Source of the DNA: Sphingobacterium phlebotomi
Lineage (GTDB): Bacteria > Bacteroidota > Bacteroidia > Sphingobacteriales > Sphingobacteriaceae
DNA length: 64,000 nt
Direction: 5' to 3'
Assembly (NCBI RefSeq): GCF_008180195.1
Contig: NZ_VTAV01000001.1
Location: 496,001-560,000, forward strand
The position numbers were made by a program, and so were the translations under genes. This document shows, in pieces, positions 41,799 to 51,303 of this stretch (position 1 is its first letter; every line of letters starts with the position of its first letter). The notes beneath the pieces were generated by a model. The model worked only from the letters and a program-made list of their open reading frames with translations. It was not told the DNA's origin and did no database searches.

Positions 41799-44700
41799 AT
41801 GAATAACTTTTCACTTGGGAAAGCGCGTCGTGCCCTACGAAGGCATTTGTTTCCCCAGTATCTGTACTTAAAGATGAAGACAACCTTATTTTTAATATTT
41901 GTAATAGTAACCGCTGTTCAAGCCAATAGTTTAGCACAGCGCGTATCGTTGTCTGCTCCTCACATGAAAATGGAAGATTTTTTCGCAGAAATATCCCGAC
42001 AGACCAAACATCGGTTTTTCTATAGTAGTGAAGTAGCTCGCACGGTCGGGGATGTTCAAGTAGATCTACATGATGCGTCTTTGGAAGATGCCTTGAAGAG
42101 TGTGCTCGATCCGGCTAAATTTGAATTTAAAGTGATTGCCGGCACGGTGACCATCAATCTCAAAGATGAAAATACGAAAACAAAAGAAACGAAGGTAGGC
42201 AAACTGCAAAACCGTGTGACAGGAACCGTTCGAAGCCGTGATGGAGACCCACTCATTGGTGCATCCGTTTCTGTTAGAGGAACTACGATAGGTGTACAGA
42301 CCGATGTCAACGGCGCATTTTCCATCGTTGCTGGCGCCGATGCCGTGCTAGAGGTTCGTTATATTGGGTATCAGGTAAGGGAGATTGCTGTTGACAATCA
42401 ACAAGCTGTTACTATAGTGCTGGACGCTGATGAACGAGCGTTAGAATCGGTAGAAGTTGTCGCAACAGGATATCAGCATTTAGATAGAAAATTGTTTACT
42501 GGAGCCACCTCGCGTATTGACGCAAAAGATGCTGAGCGCCCTGGAGTTCCGGATATTTCCCGGATGTTGGAAGGGCAGGCAGCAGGGGTATCTGTACAAA
42601 ATGTTTCCGGGACATTCGGTGCTGCGCCAAAGATCCGTGTGCGTGGAGCGACATCCCTATCGGGAGACAATAAACCTTTATGGGTAATTGATGGAATTAT
42701 TCTCGAAGATATGGTAAACATATCCAATGAAGCTTTGTCAACAGGTGATGCAAATACCTTATTGGGGTCTTCCGTCGCAGGTTTAAATCCAAATGATATC
42801 GAGTCTCTTACAATTTTAAAAGACGCTGCAGCTACTGCTATGTACGGTGCACGAGCGATGAATGGCGTAATTGTCGTCACGACCAAACGAGGTGTTAATA
42901 CAGAAGGACGGGCAAATGTAAACTATTCCGGTACGTTTACGACTTATCTCAAACCAAACTATAATCAGTTTGACATCATGAATTCAGCAGAACAGATGTC
43001 TGTATTGCTAGAGTTGGAAAATAAGGGGTTTTTAAGCCATGCTGCGGTATCAAACAATAGAGCAGGCGGTATTTTTACAAAGATGTATGATCTGATGTAT
43101 GTATATGATGAAGATACGGATTCCTTTGCATTAAAGAATACGCCTGCAGACCGGTTGAATTTTCTCGAACGCTACACCAAAGCCAATACGGACTGGTTTG
43201 ACATCCTGTTTAACAACTCTTTATTACAAGAACATTCTATTAGCATATCAACGGGCACAGATAAGGCTCAGACCTATATTTCCACGAGTTATACAGGCGA
43301 TAATGGTCAGACGATGGGTGATAATGTTAAACGTTTTACGGGAAACATCAGACAGAATGTACGGTTCAATGATAAACTGAGCGCAGAAATGTTGATTAAC
43401 GGTTCCATACGGGATCAACGGGCCCCGGGAACATTAACTCGGCAGTCGGATCCCGTTTATGGATCCTATTCCAGAGATTTTGATATCAATCCTTATTCGT
43501 ATGCACTCAATACAAGCCGATTAATTACACCTTATGATGAAAATGGTGACTTGGAATATTTTAATCGGAATTACGCACCATTTAATATTATTAATGAGTT
43601 GGAGACCAATTATCTTACGTTGAAGATGATCGATCTTAAGATACAAGGAGGTATCCGGTACAAAATTTTGGATGAGTTGACTTATTCGGTAGATGGAGCA
43701 TATCGTTATGCACTTTCTCAACGGAATCACCATGCATTGGATAACTCTAATATGGCAGGAGCGTTTAGGGCAAATCCCAATGCAATTGTAAATGACGATA
43801 ATATTTTTCTATATAAAGATCCGTATTTTCCGAATGAACCGGCGGTTGTGGTTCTTCCCGAAGGAGGTTTTTACAATACCACGATAAACGATATTAAAAA
43901 TTATTATTTTCGACAAAATTTAGAATATAATGCCACTTTTGCGGATATCCATTCCGTGAATCTATTCGGTTCAATGGAAGTTCGGATGGCGGACCGTGTT
44001 AATTCCGATTACGACGGTGTCGGTTATCAATATGGCAACAGCGGGCTTGTTAATCCCAATTACCGATATTTTAAGAAAATTATAGAAGGAGGGGACCCCT
44101 ATTTTGGAATGAACTACGGTAAAGACCGTAATGCTGCGTTTATGTTTAGAGGAGCATATAATTTTGCGGAGCGATATTCTATCAATGGTACATTCCGATA
44201 CGATGGTTCCAATAGGATGGGTATGTCGAGATCTGTTCGCTGGTTGCCTACATGGAATATTTCCGGTGCTTGGGATCTGGATCGCGAATCGTTTTATCCG
44301 GAAAATGATTACCTCAGTTCTGCAAGAATTAGAGGTACTTATGGCTTGGTCGCTAATATGGGAGAAGCGAGCAATTCAGCTACCTTATATTATAACAGGT
44401 TGACCTATCGTCCATATGAAAATGAAAAGGAAACGGCGGTATATATTTCAAGTCTTGCCAATAGTGAATTGACTTGGGAAAAACTCTATGAATTTAATTT
44501 AGGAGCGGACTTGGGCCTGTTTAATGACGAGGTAAGCTTGACAGTAGATTATTATAACCGGGATATCTTTGACTTATTAGGTGCGGTGAAGACTTCGGGA
44601 GTAGGGGGGCAATCCACTAAAGTGGCAAATTACGGGACGATGAAGTCTAAAGGTGTGGAATTTACTGTCGCAGGTTATCCTATCCGTCGAACAGACGGGT

Positions 44701-45512
44701 TTCAGTGGAGAACACAGTTTAATATTGCCTACAATAAGAATGAGATCACGGAATTGGAGGTGAATCCGAATATTTGGTCCTTGGTTCGGGCAGAAGGTGC
44801 CCCTATGGAAGGTCGTGCGCATCGGGGACTATATTCGGTGATGTTCGATGGACTGCATCCGCAATATGGTTATCCTACATATATTGGTACAGATGGAACG
44901 CGTAATGAACCTTACGTTTATCTGCAAAACACAACAGATATGGCGTATCTAAAATATCATGGACCAGTTGACCCCACGACGACAGGTGGTTTTTACAATC
45001 AATTTATTTATAAAGGATTTACTTTATCGTCGCTTTTTACGTTCGGTGTTGGTAATTATATTCGCTTGCAACCCACATTTTCTGCCATTTATAACGACAT
45101 GAGCTCGATGTCTAAAGATATGGTGAACCGATGGTTAATGACTGGAGATGAGCAATATACGAATGTGCCGGCGATTATTGATCCGTTTATAGCAGACAAC
45201 AATATTGTCCGGCCGAACGGTACGACCACCAACGCTTTATATCCGTATAACGTGTACAATTACTCAGACCAGCGAGTTGCCAAAGGAGATTTCATTCGGT
45301 TCAAGACGCTTTCGCTATCTTATATGTGGCCGCGAGAACTGACTTCCAAATGGAGTATCAGCTCGATGCAGTTGTCGTTAGTTGGAAACAATATCTCCCT
45401 GTTATATTCCGACGACAAGCTCAATGGGTCTGATCCGGAATTCTTTAATAACGGAGGAGTGGCAATGCCGATTCCAAAACAATACACATTATCAGTTAAA
45501 GTTGGATTTTAA
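41799..45512 (+). CDS. SusC-like TonB-dependent receptor with STN domain (island 2)
   Basis: 1237 residues with signal region to N-S-L-A-Q, STN domain (~48-120; V-S-L-S-A-P-H-M-K-M-E-D-F-F), carboxypeptidase-like sandwich (G-T-V-R-S-R-D-G-D-P-L-I-G-A), plug with R-V-R-G-A-T-S-L-S-G and W-V-I-D-G-I, and a barrel ending L-S-V-K-V-G-F. It is clearly related to the island 1 receptor along its whole length (for example L-N-G-S-D-P-E-F-F-N near the end) but differs in the barrel loops, so a different ligand is likely. Its stop overlaps the susD start by one base (TAATG). Start context ATGTATGAAT is the same as in island 1. Confidence 0.92.
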   Translation: MNNFSLGKARRALRRHLFPQYLYLKMKTTLFLIFVIVTAVQANSLAQRVSLSAPHMKMEDFFAEISRQTKHRFFYSSEVARTVGDVQVDLHDASLEDALKSVLDPAKFEFKVIAGTVTINLKDENTKTKETKVGKLQNRVTGTVRSRDGDPLIGASVSVRGTTIGVQTDVNGAFSIVAGADAVLEVRYIGYQVREIAVDNQQAVTIVLDADERALESVEVVATGYQHLDRKLFTGATSRIDAKDAERPGVPDISRMLEGQAAGVSVQNVSGTFGAAPKIRVRGATSLSGDNKPLWVIDGIILEDMVNISNEALSTGDANTLLGSSVAGLNPNDIESLTILKDAAATAMYGARAMNGVIVVTTKRGVNTEGRANVNYSGTFTTYLKPNYNQFDIMNSAEQMSVLLELENKGFLSHAAVSNNRAGGIFTKMYDLMYVYDEDTDSFALKNTPADRLNFLERYTKANTDWFDILFNNSLLQEHSISISTGTDKAQTYISTSYTGDNGQTMGDNVKRFTGNIRQNVRFNDKLSAEMLINGSIRDQRAPGTLTRQSDPVYGSYSRDFDINPYSYALNTSRLITPYDENGDLEYFNRNYAPFNIINELETNYLTLKMIDLKIQGGIRYKILDELTYSVDGAYRYALSQRNHHALDNSNMAGAFRANPNAIVNDDNIFLYKDPYFPNEPAVVVLPEGGFYNTTINDIKNYYFRQNLEYNATFADIHSVNLFGSMEVRMADRVNSDYDGVGYQYGNSGLVNPNYRYFKKIIEGGDPYFGMNYGKDRNAAFMFRGAYNFAERYSINGTFRYDGSNRMGMSRSVRWLPTWNISGAWDLDRESFYPENDYLSSARIRGTYGLVANMGEASNSATLYYNRLTYRPYENEKETAVYISSLANSELTWEKLYEFNLGADLGLFNDEVSLTVDYYNRDIFDLLGAVKTSGVGGQSTKVANYGTMKSKGVEFTVAGYPIRRTDGFQWRTQFNIAYNKNEITELEVNPNIWSLVRAEGAPMEGRAHRGLYSVMFDGLHPQYGYPTYIGTDGTRNEPYVYLQNTTDMAYLKYHGPVDPTTTGGFYNQFIYKGFTLSSLFTFGVGNYIRLQPTFSAIYNDMSSMSKDMVNRWLMTGDEQYTNVPAIIDPFIADNNIVRPNGTTTNALYPYNVYNYSDQRVAKGDFIRFKTLSLSYMWPRELTSKWSISSMQLSLVGNNISLLYSDDKLNGSDPEFFNNGGVAMPIPKQYTLSVKVGF

Positions 45513-47023
45513 TGAAAAACTTCATGAAAAATAAATCAATAAAATTATGGACAATATTTCTCCTGTTGTTGTCCAATACGAGCTGTGAAAAGTTTCTGGA
45601 TGAAAACCCGGATATGCGAACAGATATCGATACCAGGGAAAAATTAGGACAGTTGTTGGTGTCGGCTTACCCAGATAGGAATTACTTTACGTTTGCTGAA
45701 ACCGCATCTGACAACGCGGAAGATAAAAGTGCCCAATTGGCGGGACATAACAATGAGCCTTTTATCAGCCTATACAATTGGAATGTTGTACAGGAAACCG
45801 GAAACGGAACACCAACGGAATATTGGAATGCTTGTTATCGTGCTATCGCGGCTGCTAATCAGGCATTGGTGTCCTTCGAAACAGCTGACTTCGGCGATGG
45901 AGCATTGCAATATAAGGGCGAGGCTTTAGTTGCCCGGGCTTACGCGGCATTTATGTTGTCTGTATTTTTCAGTGAAGCCTATGATCCAGAAGGAGCCAAC
46001 GCAGGGATGGGAATTCCTTATCCGTTGGAGCCTGAGACAGTTACCCGGCCTTTATATGACAGAGGTACCGTGGCTTCTGTATATGAACAGATCGAGAAAG
46101 ATCTGACTGTAGGTCTACCGCTTTTAAGAGGTGCGTTCTATAATGTGCCTAGCTATCATTTCACGGAACAAGCAGCGCACGCGTTTGCGACAAGGTTTTA
46201 TCTTTTTAAAGGTGAATGGGATAAAGTCATTGAACATGCTGCCGAAATTTATCCGGATGGTAATTTTAGACGAAGGATTAGGCAATACACCGGCGAGCTT
46301 TTTCCGTTGTCGTACGCTGAGCATCGGGTAGAATATACAAAAGCGGAGAAACCATGGAATATATTGCTCGCCAATACGTATTCTGTATTCCAACGTAGCG
46401 CCGGTGCAGGCAATGCCCGGTATAGCTTCGGCGAAATGGTAAAAGATTACTATAATGGCCAAACGGTTTTTGGAGCTGCATTTCGGAACCGGTTTGGTAT
46501 ATACACCGCACCCAATTACACGACGAATAAATTTAATGAATATTTTCATTATACCAATGTGCAGTCTGGAACAGGCTATCCGTATATTATGTCTCCCGTA
46601 TTGACAGCTGACGAGGTATTGCTTAACCGTGCGGAAGCATATATACATCAAGAGAATTATGCTGCAGCGATTAGGGACCTCGATGACTTTGCGTCTACGC
46701 GGATTGTTGATTATAATGCCTCAACTCACGGATTGACAATTGCTAAAGCAAAAGCTTACTTCAATATAACAAGTGAAGGTGAGGAAGTAAACGTTGATAA
46801 ACCGGCAATGATGGAAGCTGTACTACAGACGAGAAGAATAGCGTTTATGCAGGAAGGTATCCGCTGGATGGATATTTTACGGCATAAGCTGACTGTAAGA
46901 CATAATTTTATTGCAACAGACGGTACAGAAACCTTTCAAACCTTGGCGCCCGGCGATCCAAGAAGAGTCTTTCAGATTCCCCAAGATGCAATTAATGCAG
47001 GTATCCCTGCTAATCCTAGGTAA
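45512..47023 (+). CDS. SusD/RagB-like outer-membrane lipoprotein (island 2)
   Basis: 503 residues with lipobox S-N-T-S-C (Cys25), then E-K-F-L-D-E-N-P. The central A-R-A-Y-A-A-F-M and C-terminal R-R-I-A-F-M-Q-E-G-I-R-W-M-D-I-L-R-H block are standard SusD marks, ending I-P-A-N-P-R. It pairs with the SusC protein to which it is coupled by a one-base overlap. Related to the island 1 SusD but clearly diverged. Confidence 0.92.
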   Translation: MKNFMKNKSIKLWTIFLLLLSNTSCEKFLDENPDMRTDIDTREKLGQLLVSAYPDRNYFTFAETASDNAEDKSAQLAGHNNEPFISLYNWNVVQETGNGTPTEYWNACYRAIAAANQALVSFETADFGDGALQYKGEALVARAYAAFMLSVFFSEAYDPEGANAGMGIPYPLEPETVTRPLYDRGTVASVYEQIEKDLTVGLPLLRGAFYNVPSYHFTEQAAHAFATRFYLFKGEWDKVIEHAAEIYPDGNFRRRIRQYTGELFPLSYAEHRVEYTKAEKPWNILLANTYSVFQRSAGAGNARYSFGEMVKDYYNGQTVFGAAFRNRFGIYTAPNYTTNKFNEYFHYTNVQSGTGYPYIMSPVLTADEVLLNRAEAYIHQENYAAAIRDLDDFASTRIVDYNASTHGLTIAKAKAYFNITSEGEEVNVDKPAMMEAVLQTRRIAFMQEGIRWMDILRHKLTVRHNFIATDGTETFQTLAPGDPRRVFQIPQDAINAGIPANPR

Positions 47024-47040
47024 CATTAATTAATAAAGAC

Positions 47041-48471
47041 ATGAACAAAATATTTATTCTTTATATAATCGGTTTCTTTGTTGTCTCAGCTTGCACGAGG
47101 GATAACGACAATTTAGATGTTGATATGGATAGTTATAATACAGATCAAATCGTGCCGAATGAAATCGATAAGTGGATTATGAGTAACCTCACAAATCCCT
47201 ATAATATTGAAGTTATATATCGTTACAGCCGGAATTTAGCGGATGTTTCCAAAGACATTGCACCAGCAAAGCTGGATAAAGTACAACCCATGATGGAAGC
47301 GGTTCTCCGCCTCTATCTAGAACCGTATGAAAGAGTCGCGGGCGCCAAATTCATTAAAACATTTACACCTAAACAATATGTGCTGTATGGTTCGGTTTCC
47401 TACAATTCCAATGGCTCGGTTACCTTGGGGACTGCTGATGGTGGGAGAAAAGTGACCTTGTTTGACGTTAATAACTTTCGGAAAGAAGAAGTCGATGGAG
47501 ATCGTGGAGTACGCCGTAAACTAAGGACAATTCACCATGAATTTACACATATTTTAAATCAGAACGTGATCATTTTACCAGAATTTGCCGAGGTGACAAA
47601 AGCAGATTATTATTCTGACTGGACGAACGCGGCAAATACGGCGGAGCTTGCAAAATCTATGGGCTTTGTGAGTCGATATGCCCGAATGGTATATACAGAA
47701 GATTTTGCCGAAATGGTGGCACACTTGCTGGTGGAAGGTCAAGTATGGTTTGATAATTATGTTATGTCGGCACCCCAAAGTGCGCAAGCAAAATTGAGAA
47801 GGAAAGAAGAGCTCGTGGTACAGTACTTTAAAGATGCTTTCGATATCGATTTTCGGGTACTGCAGAATGAGGTGCAAGAGTCGTTTAAGAATTTGTATAA
47901 TGCACAGGATCCAGCGGATTTGACACAAACGTTAGGCGCCTGGTTGATGGATGATAAAATCAGTAGTATAATCTATACACCTGGTGCTTCACATTATACT
48001 GAATATGGTATTTCTACGACATTCAGCAATTTGTGGAAGACCTTTTACGATGCGGTAGCGACGCAAACACCTACCGGAAACCGTCGGTATTTGAAAAATA
48101 TGGAACTGCAGTTTACGTCAAGCACTACCATGATGCTTCAGTTTGGGTATTCTTCAAGTGCTACCGACCCAGCCATAGGATTTTATGCGGCTTATAACTT
48201 TACGTTTGAAATTGATCCGGCTACTTCGGAAATCAAATTTTCGAAAGTTCTGCCGGAACCAACTGGTGGTAGTCATGGCAATGGCAGCCACGCTCGGTTC
48301 AAGCCATATTTTGAACAGTATATGCTGCCTTACTTTACTAATAGAGTATTTGTAGCGGATTGGTTGCCGTCAAGTATTGCGGAAGATGATCCGTTGTATA
48401 GAACATTTGGCGGCTTTTATGAAAAAGAGAATCCTTCAAATTATTTTTATGGACCAGTTGAATTGAAATAA
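47041..48471 (+). CDS. Zinc metallohydrolase lipoprotein with C-terminal extension (island 2)
   Basis: 476 residues with lipobox V-S-A-C (Cys18). Zinc motif H-E-F-T-H at residues 166-170, with I-L-P-E-F-A-E following, matches its island 1 paralogue through residue ~290. It then continues for about 175 residues not present in the paralogue. The extension contains a strand-rich part (N-M-E-L-Q-F-T-S-S-T-T-M-M-L-Q-F) that recalls the N-I-T-S-M-Y-F-G-F-T-N-S-T-T-A-T pattern in the adjacent DUF4302 lipoprotein, and a glycine/histidine-rich loop (G-G-S-H-G-N-G-S-H). It should act at the cell surface on the substrate of this island. Only 1 nt separates it from the DUF4302 gene. Confidence 0.8.
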   Translation: MNKIFILYIIGFFVVSACTRDNDNLDVDMDSYNTDQIVPNEIDKWIMSNLTNPYNIEVIYRYSRNLADVSKDIAPAKLDKVQPMMEAVLRLYLEPYERVAGAKFIKTFTPKQYVLYGSVSYNSNGSVTLGTADGGRKVTLFDVNNFRKEEVDGDRGVRRKLRTIHHEFTHILNQNVIILPEFAEVTKADYYSDWTNAANTAELAKSMGFVSRYARMVYTEDFAEMVAHLLVEGQVWFDNYVMSAPQSAQAKLRRKEELVVQYFKDAFDIDFRVLQNEVQESFKNLYNAQDPADLTQTLGAWLMDDKISSIIYTPGASHYTEYGISTTFSNLWKTFYDAVATQTPTGNRRYLKNMELQFTSSTTMMLQFGYSSSATDPAIGFYAAYNFTFEIDPATSEIKFSKVLPEPTGGSHGNGSHARFKPYFEQYMLPYFTNRVFVADWLPSSIAEDDPLYRTFGGFYEKENPSNYFYGPVELK

Positions 48472-48472
48472 T

Positions 48473-49795
48473 ATGAGAACATCATTAATATTTATAACTA
48501 TATTAATAGGTCTGTCTTCCTGTGATAAGAAAGTAGAAGCAGATCTGAATTTTTACGGTTCACCGGAACAGCGGATGTCAGATAGTTTGGAGTTTGTTCG
48601 TAATAGGCTGGTGGGGGCTCCTAACGGCTGGAAGGGTGGTTTTGCAACCGGATTGAAAGGAGGCTATGGTTTTTATTTCACATTTAAGGAAAACCAGGAA
48701 GTGGAGATGCTAAGTGATTTCTCTAATGAAACTGCGCAGGTACCAAGTCTTTCAACATATCGTGTCTCACCACTGTTTAGTCCGACACTCGTGTTTGATA
48801 CCTATAACTATATTTCCCTGATGTACGATCCTGTTCCTGGTGTAGCCAATGGTAAGGCGGGTGAGGGTTTCCAGAGCGATATTGAATTTTTGTATGAACG
48901 GAGCAATCGGGATACCTTATTTTTTAAAGGAAAGAAATATGAGCATCCGTTTTTCTTGGTCGAAGCAACGGCACAAGAGAAACAGCTATTTGTGAACGAT
49001 GGGATAAACGCTTTCAAGAATGCATTTGCAGCGGACTATAATGATGCTTTTGTCTTTCCGTATATCGGAGATCCCATCAATAGACTTAGTATTTCCATAG
49101 ACAACGGAACTAAAAATGTCAGTTTCAGTTATATTGATGGAACGGGGGATATCGATTCTAGTACGACTTCTTCATTCTTCTACACCCCGTCTGAAGTACA
49201 TTTGGCGAATTTTGTCCCTTTTAATGGCAAATCGATAAAAAGCTTTATTTTGTTCGATGGTAAGGTGAAACTAATCTATACAGACGGCAGTCTCGAAGAT
49301 CTTCTTACGCAGTCTACCCCATTGTTTAGTATTGAAAGCGCTTTTGCCTATAATAAAACATATAAGCGAATAACAGGTGATGACGCGATACCGGGTGTGA
49401 CGGCAGATGTGCATATTTTCGATAGAGTTGGGGAATTATTTACCGCATCAGGAAGAAATATTACATCGATGTATTTTGGATTTACGAATAGTACAACGGC
49501 GACATTTTATATCGACTATACGTCAGGCTCAACGAGGTATATAGCTTCCGCCACATATGACTATAGAAGAGAAGGAAACACTCTTTTTGTGAAACGGGCA
49601 TCAAACAATGGAAACTGGTCAAGCAGGAGCACGCAAGTGAAGCCAGTCAACGATATTCTGGGTGATGGTAGCGATGAGAGAGAACTCGTTATTGATTGGG
49701 TATCCAGTGCGGATAACTCGGTTAAATTTCCGATCATCGGTATAAGTCCGGTGCATGACAGAGGAAATTTGATATATGGTAGGTTAGGTGAGTAG
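48473..49795 (+). CDS. DUF4302 lipoprotein (island 2)
   Basis: 440 residues with lipobox L-S-S-C (Cys17). The N-terminal part matches DUF4302 (G-W-K-G-G-F-A-T-G, Y-G-F-Y-F-T-F-K, L-V-F-D-T-Y-N), in line with the island 1 paralogue, and the C-terminal half is predicted beta-rich. Last gene of island 2, 1 nt after the metallohydrolase gene. A strong hairpin lies about 140 nt downstream. Confidence 0.82.
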   Translation: MRTSLIFITILIGLSSCDKKVEADLNFYGSPEQRMSDSLEFVRNRLVGAPNGWKGGFATGLKGGYGFYFTFKENQEVEMLSDFSNETAQVPSLSTYRVSPLFSPTLVFDTYNYISLMYDPVPGVANGKAGEGFQSDIEFLYERSNRDTLFFKGKKYEHPFFLVEATAQEKQLFVNDGINAFKNAFAADYNDAFVFPYIGDPINRLSISIDNGTKNVSFSYIDGTGDIDSSTTSSFFYTPSEVHLANFVPFNGKSIKSFILFDGKVKLIYTDGSLEDLLTQSTPLFSIESAFAYNKTYKRITGDDAIPGVTADVHIFDRVGELFTASGRNITSMYFGFTNSTTATFYIDYTSGSTRYIASATYDYRREGNTLFVKRASNNGNWSSRSTQVKPVNDILGDGSDERELVIDWVSSADNSVKFPIIGISPVHDRGNLIYGRLGE

Positions 49796-49938
49796 CTTTC
49801 CGGAATTTTGTTTTTATAGTTCTATGAAAAAAATAGAAATAAACGAAGATGTAATTAATGTGCTGTTTGTCATGGGGTATATATGATAGGACTGATAGTT
49901 TATTCAGTCTAGGGTAAGCATAAGGATGCGAATAAGCA

Positions 49939-49974
49939 AGGAGTGCTTCTTGGCTTGCGCCGAGAGACACTCCT
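49939..49974 (+). terminator. Intrinsic terminator of island 2
   Basis: 16-position stem (49939-49954 with 49959-49974) with one mismatch and two G-T pairs, 4-nt loop TTGC, followed by TTTAATTTTTATT. It is well placed to end the fecI-to-DUF4302 transcript. Confidence 0.8.
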
Positions 49975-49982
49975 TTTAATTT

Positions 49983-50490
49983 TTATTCCGTAGCTTCGAA
50001 TTTAGTGCCGTCTCTTTTCGCATTCTTCAACTTCGCCAGTCCCTGAATGAAATTTAGCTCCCGATACTTCTCCGGCATGGCTTCGGTAACCGGTTTAAAA
50101 GACTGATAAAGCTCTTGGTTAGTTACCCGGTACTGCAAGTATAAAAGGAACAATAATATGATCAGCATGGCTTATTAAAAACCGTTTTTCTTCCGCTTCG
50201 TATTGGGGTAATATTTCGTCTTTCCATAGCATCTTATGCCGTTGGCTGACCGCCGCGGCTTGTTGCAAATCCCCCTTTGTCATTGTAGCCGTAAAGTAAA
50301 TTGCTCAAGCTATCTCATTGCTGTTGAAACTGTTGCCTAAACTTATATAAAATAGCTTCATATAAATCTGCGTACCATTGGAAAGGTTGAATATGGAAGC
50401 GATTTTGTCACCTTCCACTGGAATATCAATTAGTAAGCTTACGTTTTTATTTTTTGAAGTGCATGATAAGCAAGCATATACAAATTAAAA
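49983..50490 (-). pseudogene. DUF4369-like lipoprotein gene remnant (copy B)
   Basis: Reverse-strand remains of the same gene as at 38679-39493. The C-terminal 61 codons are still open (E-L-Y-Q-S-F-K-P-V-T-E-A-M-P-E-K-Y-R-E-L). The middle is frameshifted, and about 320 nt between the helical part and the N-terminal sandwich have been deleted (junction near 50360-50367). The N-terminal D-I-P-V-E-G-D-K-I-A-S-I-F-N-L coding block survives, but the 48 nt with the start of the signal peptide are gone. The remnant cannot make a functional protein. It is useful because it shows the undamaged reading of the frameshift site in copy A. Confidence 0.82.
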
Positions 50491-50517
50491 TGTATTACCT
50501 AGTTTTTTAGTCGTTTT
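50368..50517. repeat. Direct repeat B, shared with 39345-39541
   Basis: See the copy at 39345-39541. The right end at 50517 is the last shared base: copy A continues into A/T-rich DNA, while this copy continues straight into the 21-bp repeat array. Confidence 0.85.
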
Positions 50518-50526
50518 GCACATGTA

Positions 50527-51303
50527 CATAGACCCCTCGACCATGTACATAGACCCGCCGGTCATTTACATAACGGCTATGTACAGTGACATAACGAACA
50601 AGATACTGCACAAGTCGACATGGACACGGTACAAAATCGACTTGTTGCCTGACAGAGCGAACCAGTCCCCCAACAGGTCGATTACAGGAGGCTACATAAG
50701 CGTATTGTATCCTGTAGGTATCCAGATGTCACTTGCATGAACGAATATGTTCCTGTACTTAGCGGTAAAGTCACGTGACATGTTGATGCTGACGTTGTAC
50801 AAAGCAAATATGTTCCGTGCAGGCATTCGCATGTACATGTACATAATTGCAAAGAAATATCTTTTTGCTGTTTTCCCGTACGCCGACGTGATGTCGTCGT
50901 ACGACTTGAACGGTATGCCGGGCAACGACACGATTTCGTCGTACGGGGATGTCGTTAATCCATCCGGGGAGGTGATAAAGACGGTCTTTCCGCTTATTTC
51001 CCTGTGCAGGGAAACTGTTCTTCCATCCATCGATAGGATACTTTCGTCCTTCTTGCGAATATCCCCGTACGCCGGGAAGTAACTTCTGTGCATCAAAACG
51101 TTCACGGTATACGGCAATACATACATGTTGGGCACCGGAATGGTCATCCCGTACACCGATGCGAACAAGATGGTCGGAAGTTTCATCAAGTAGGGCAACG
51201 ACACGATGTCGGCGGACGCCGACGTAACCCTTCCGCCCAACGACATGACATTTCCGTCCGTCGACATCACTTTTCCGTACTTCGACGTGGCATTTCCGTC
51301 CGG
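50527..51303. repeat. Array of 37 contiguous degenerate 21-bp units
   Basis: The segment divides exactly into 37 units of 21 nt (unit starts 50527, 50548, 50569 and so on to 51283). On the + strand most units begin CGAC, CGA or CA and have a TTCCGT-like core 11-17 nt in. On the minus strand each unit is seven codons, commonly with GGA at codon 3 and ATG-TCG at codons 6-7. Units near 51199-51303 are the most alike; those toward 50527 are strongly diverged but keep the period with no insertions or deletions. There are no spacers, so this is not a CRISPR array. Base composition is clearly richer in G and C than the flanking DNA. Confidence 0.85.

Noticed and set aside
50527-51303. CRISPR array
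   Set aside because: The 21-bp units are directly adjacent with no unique spacers, and no cas genes are nearby.
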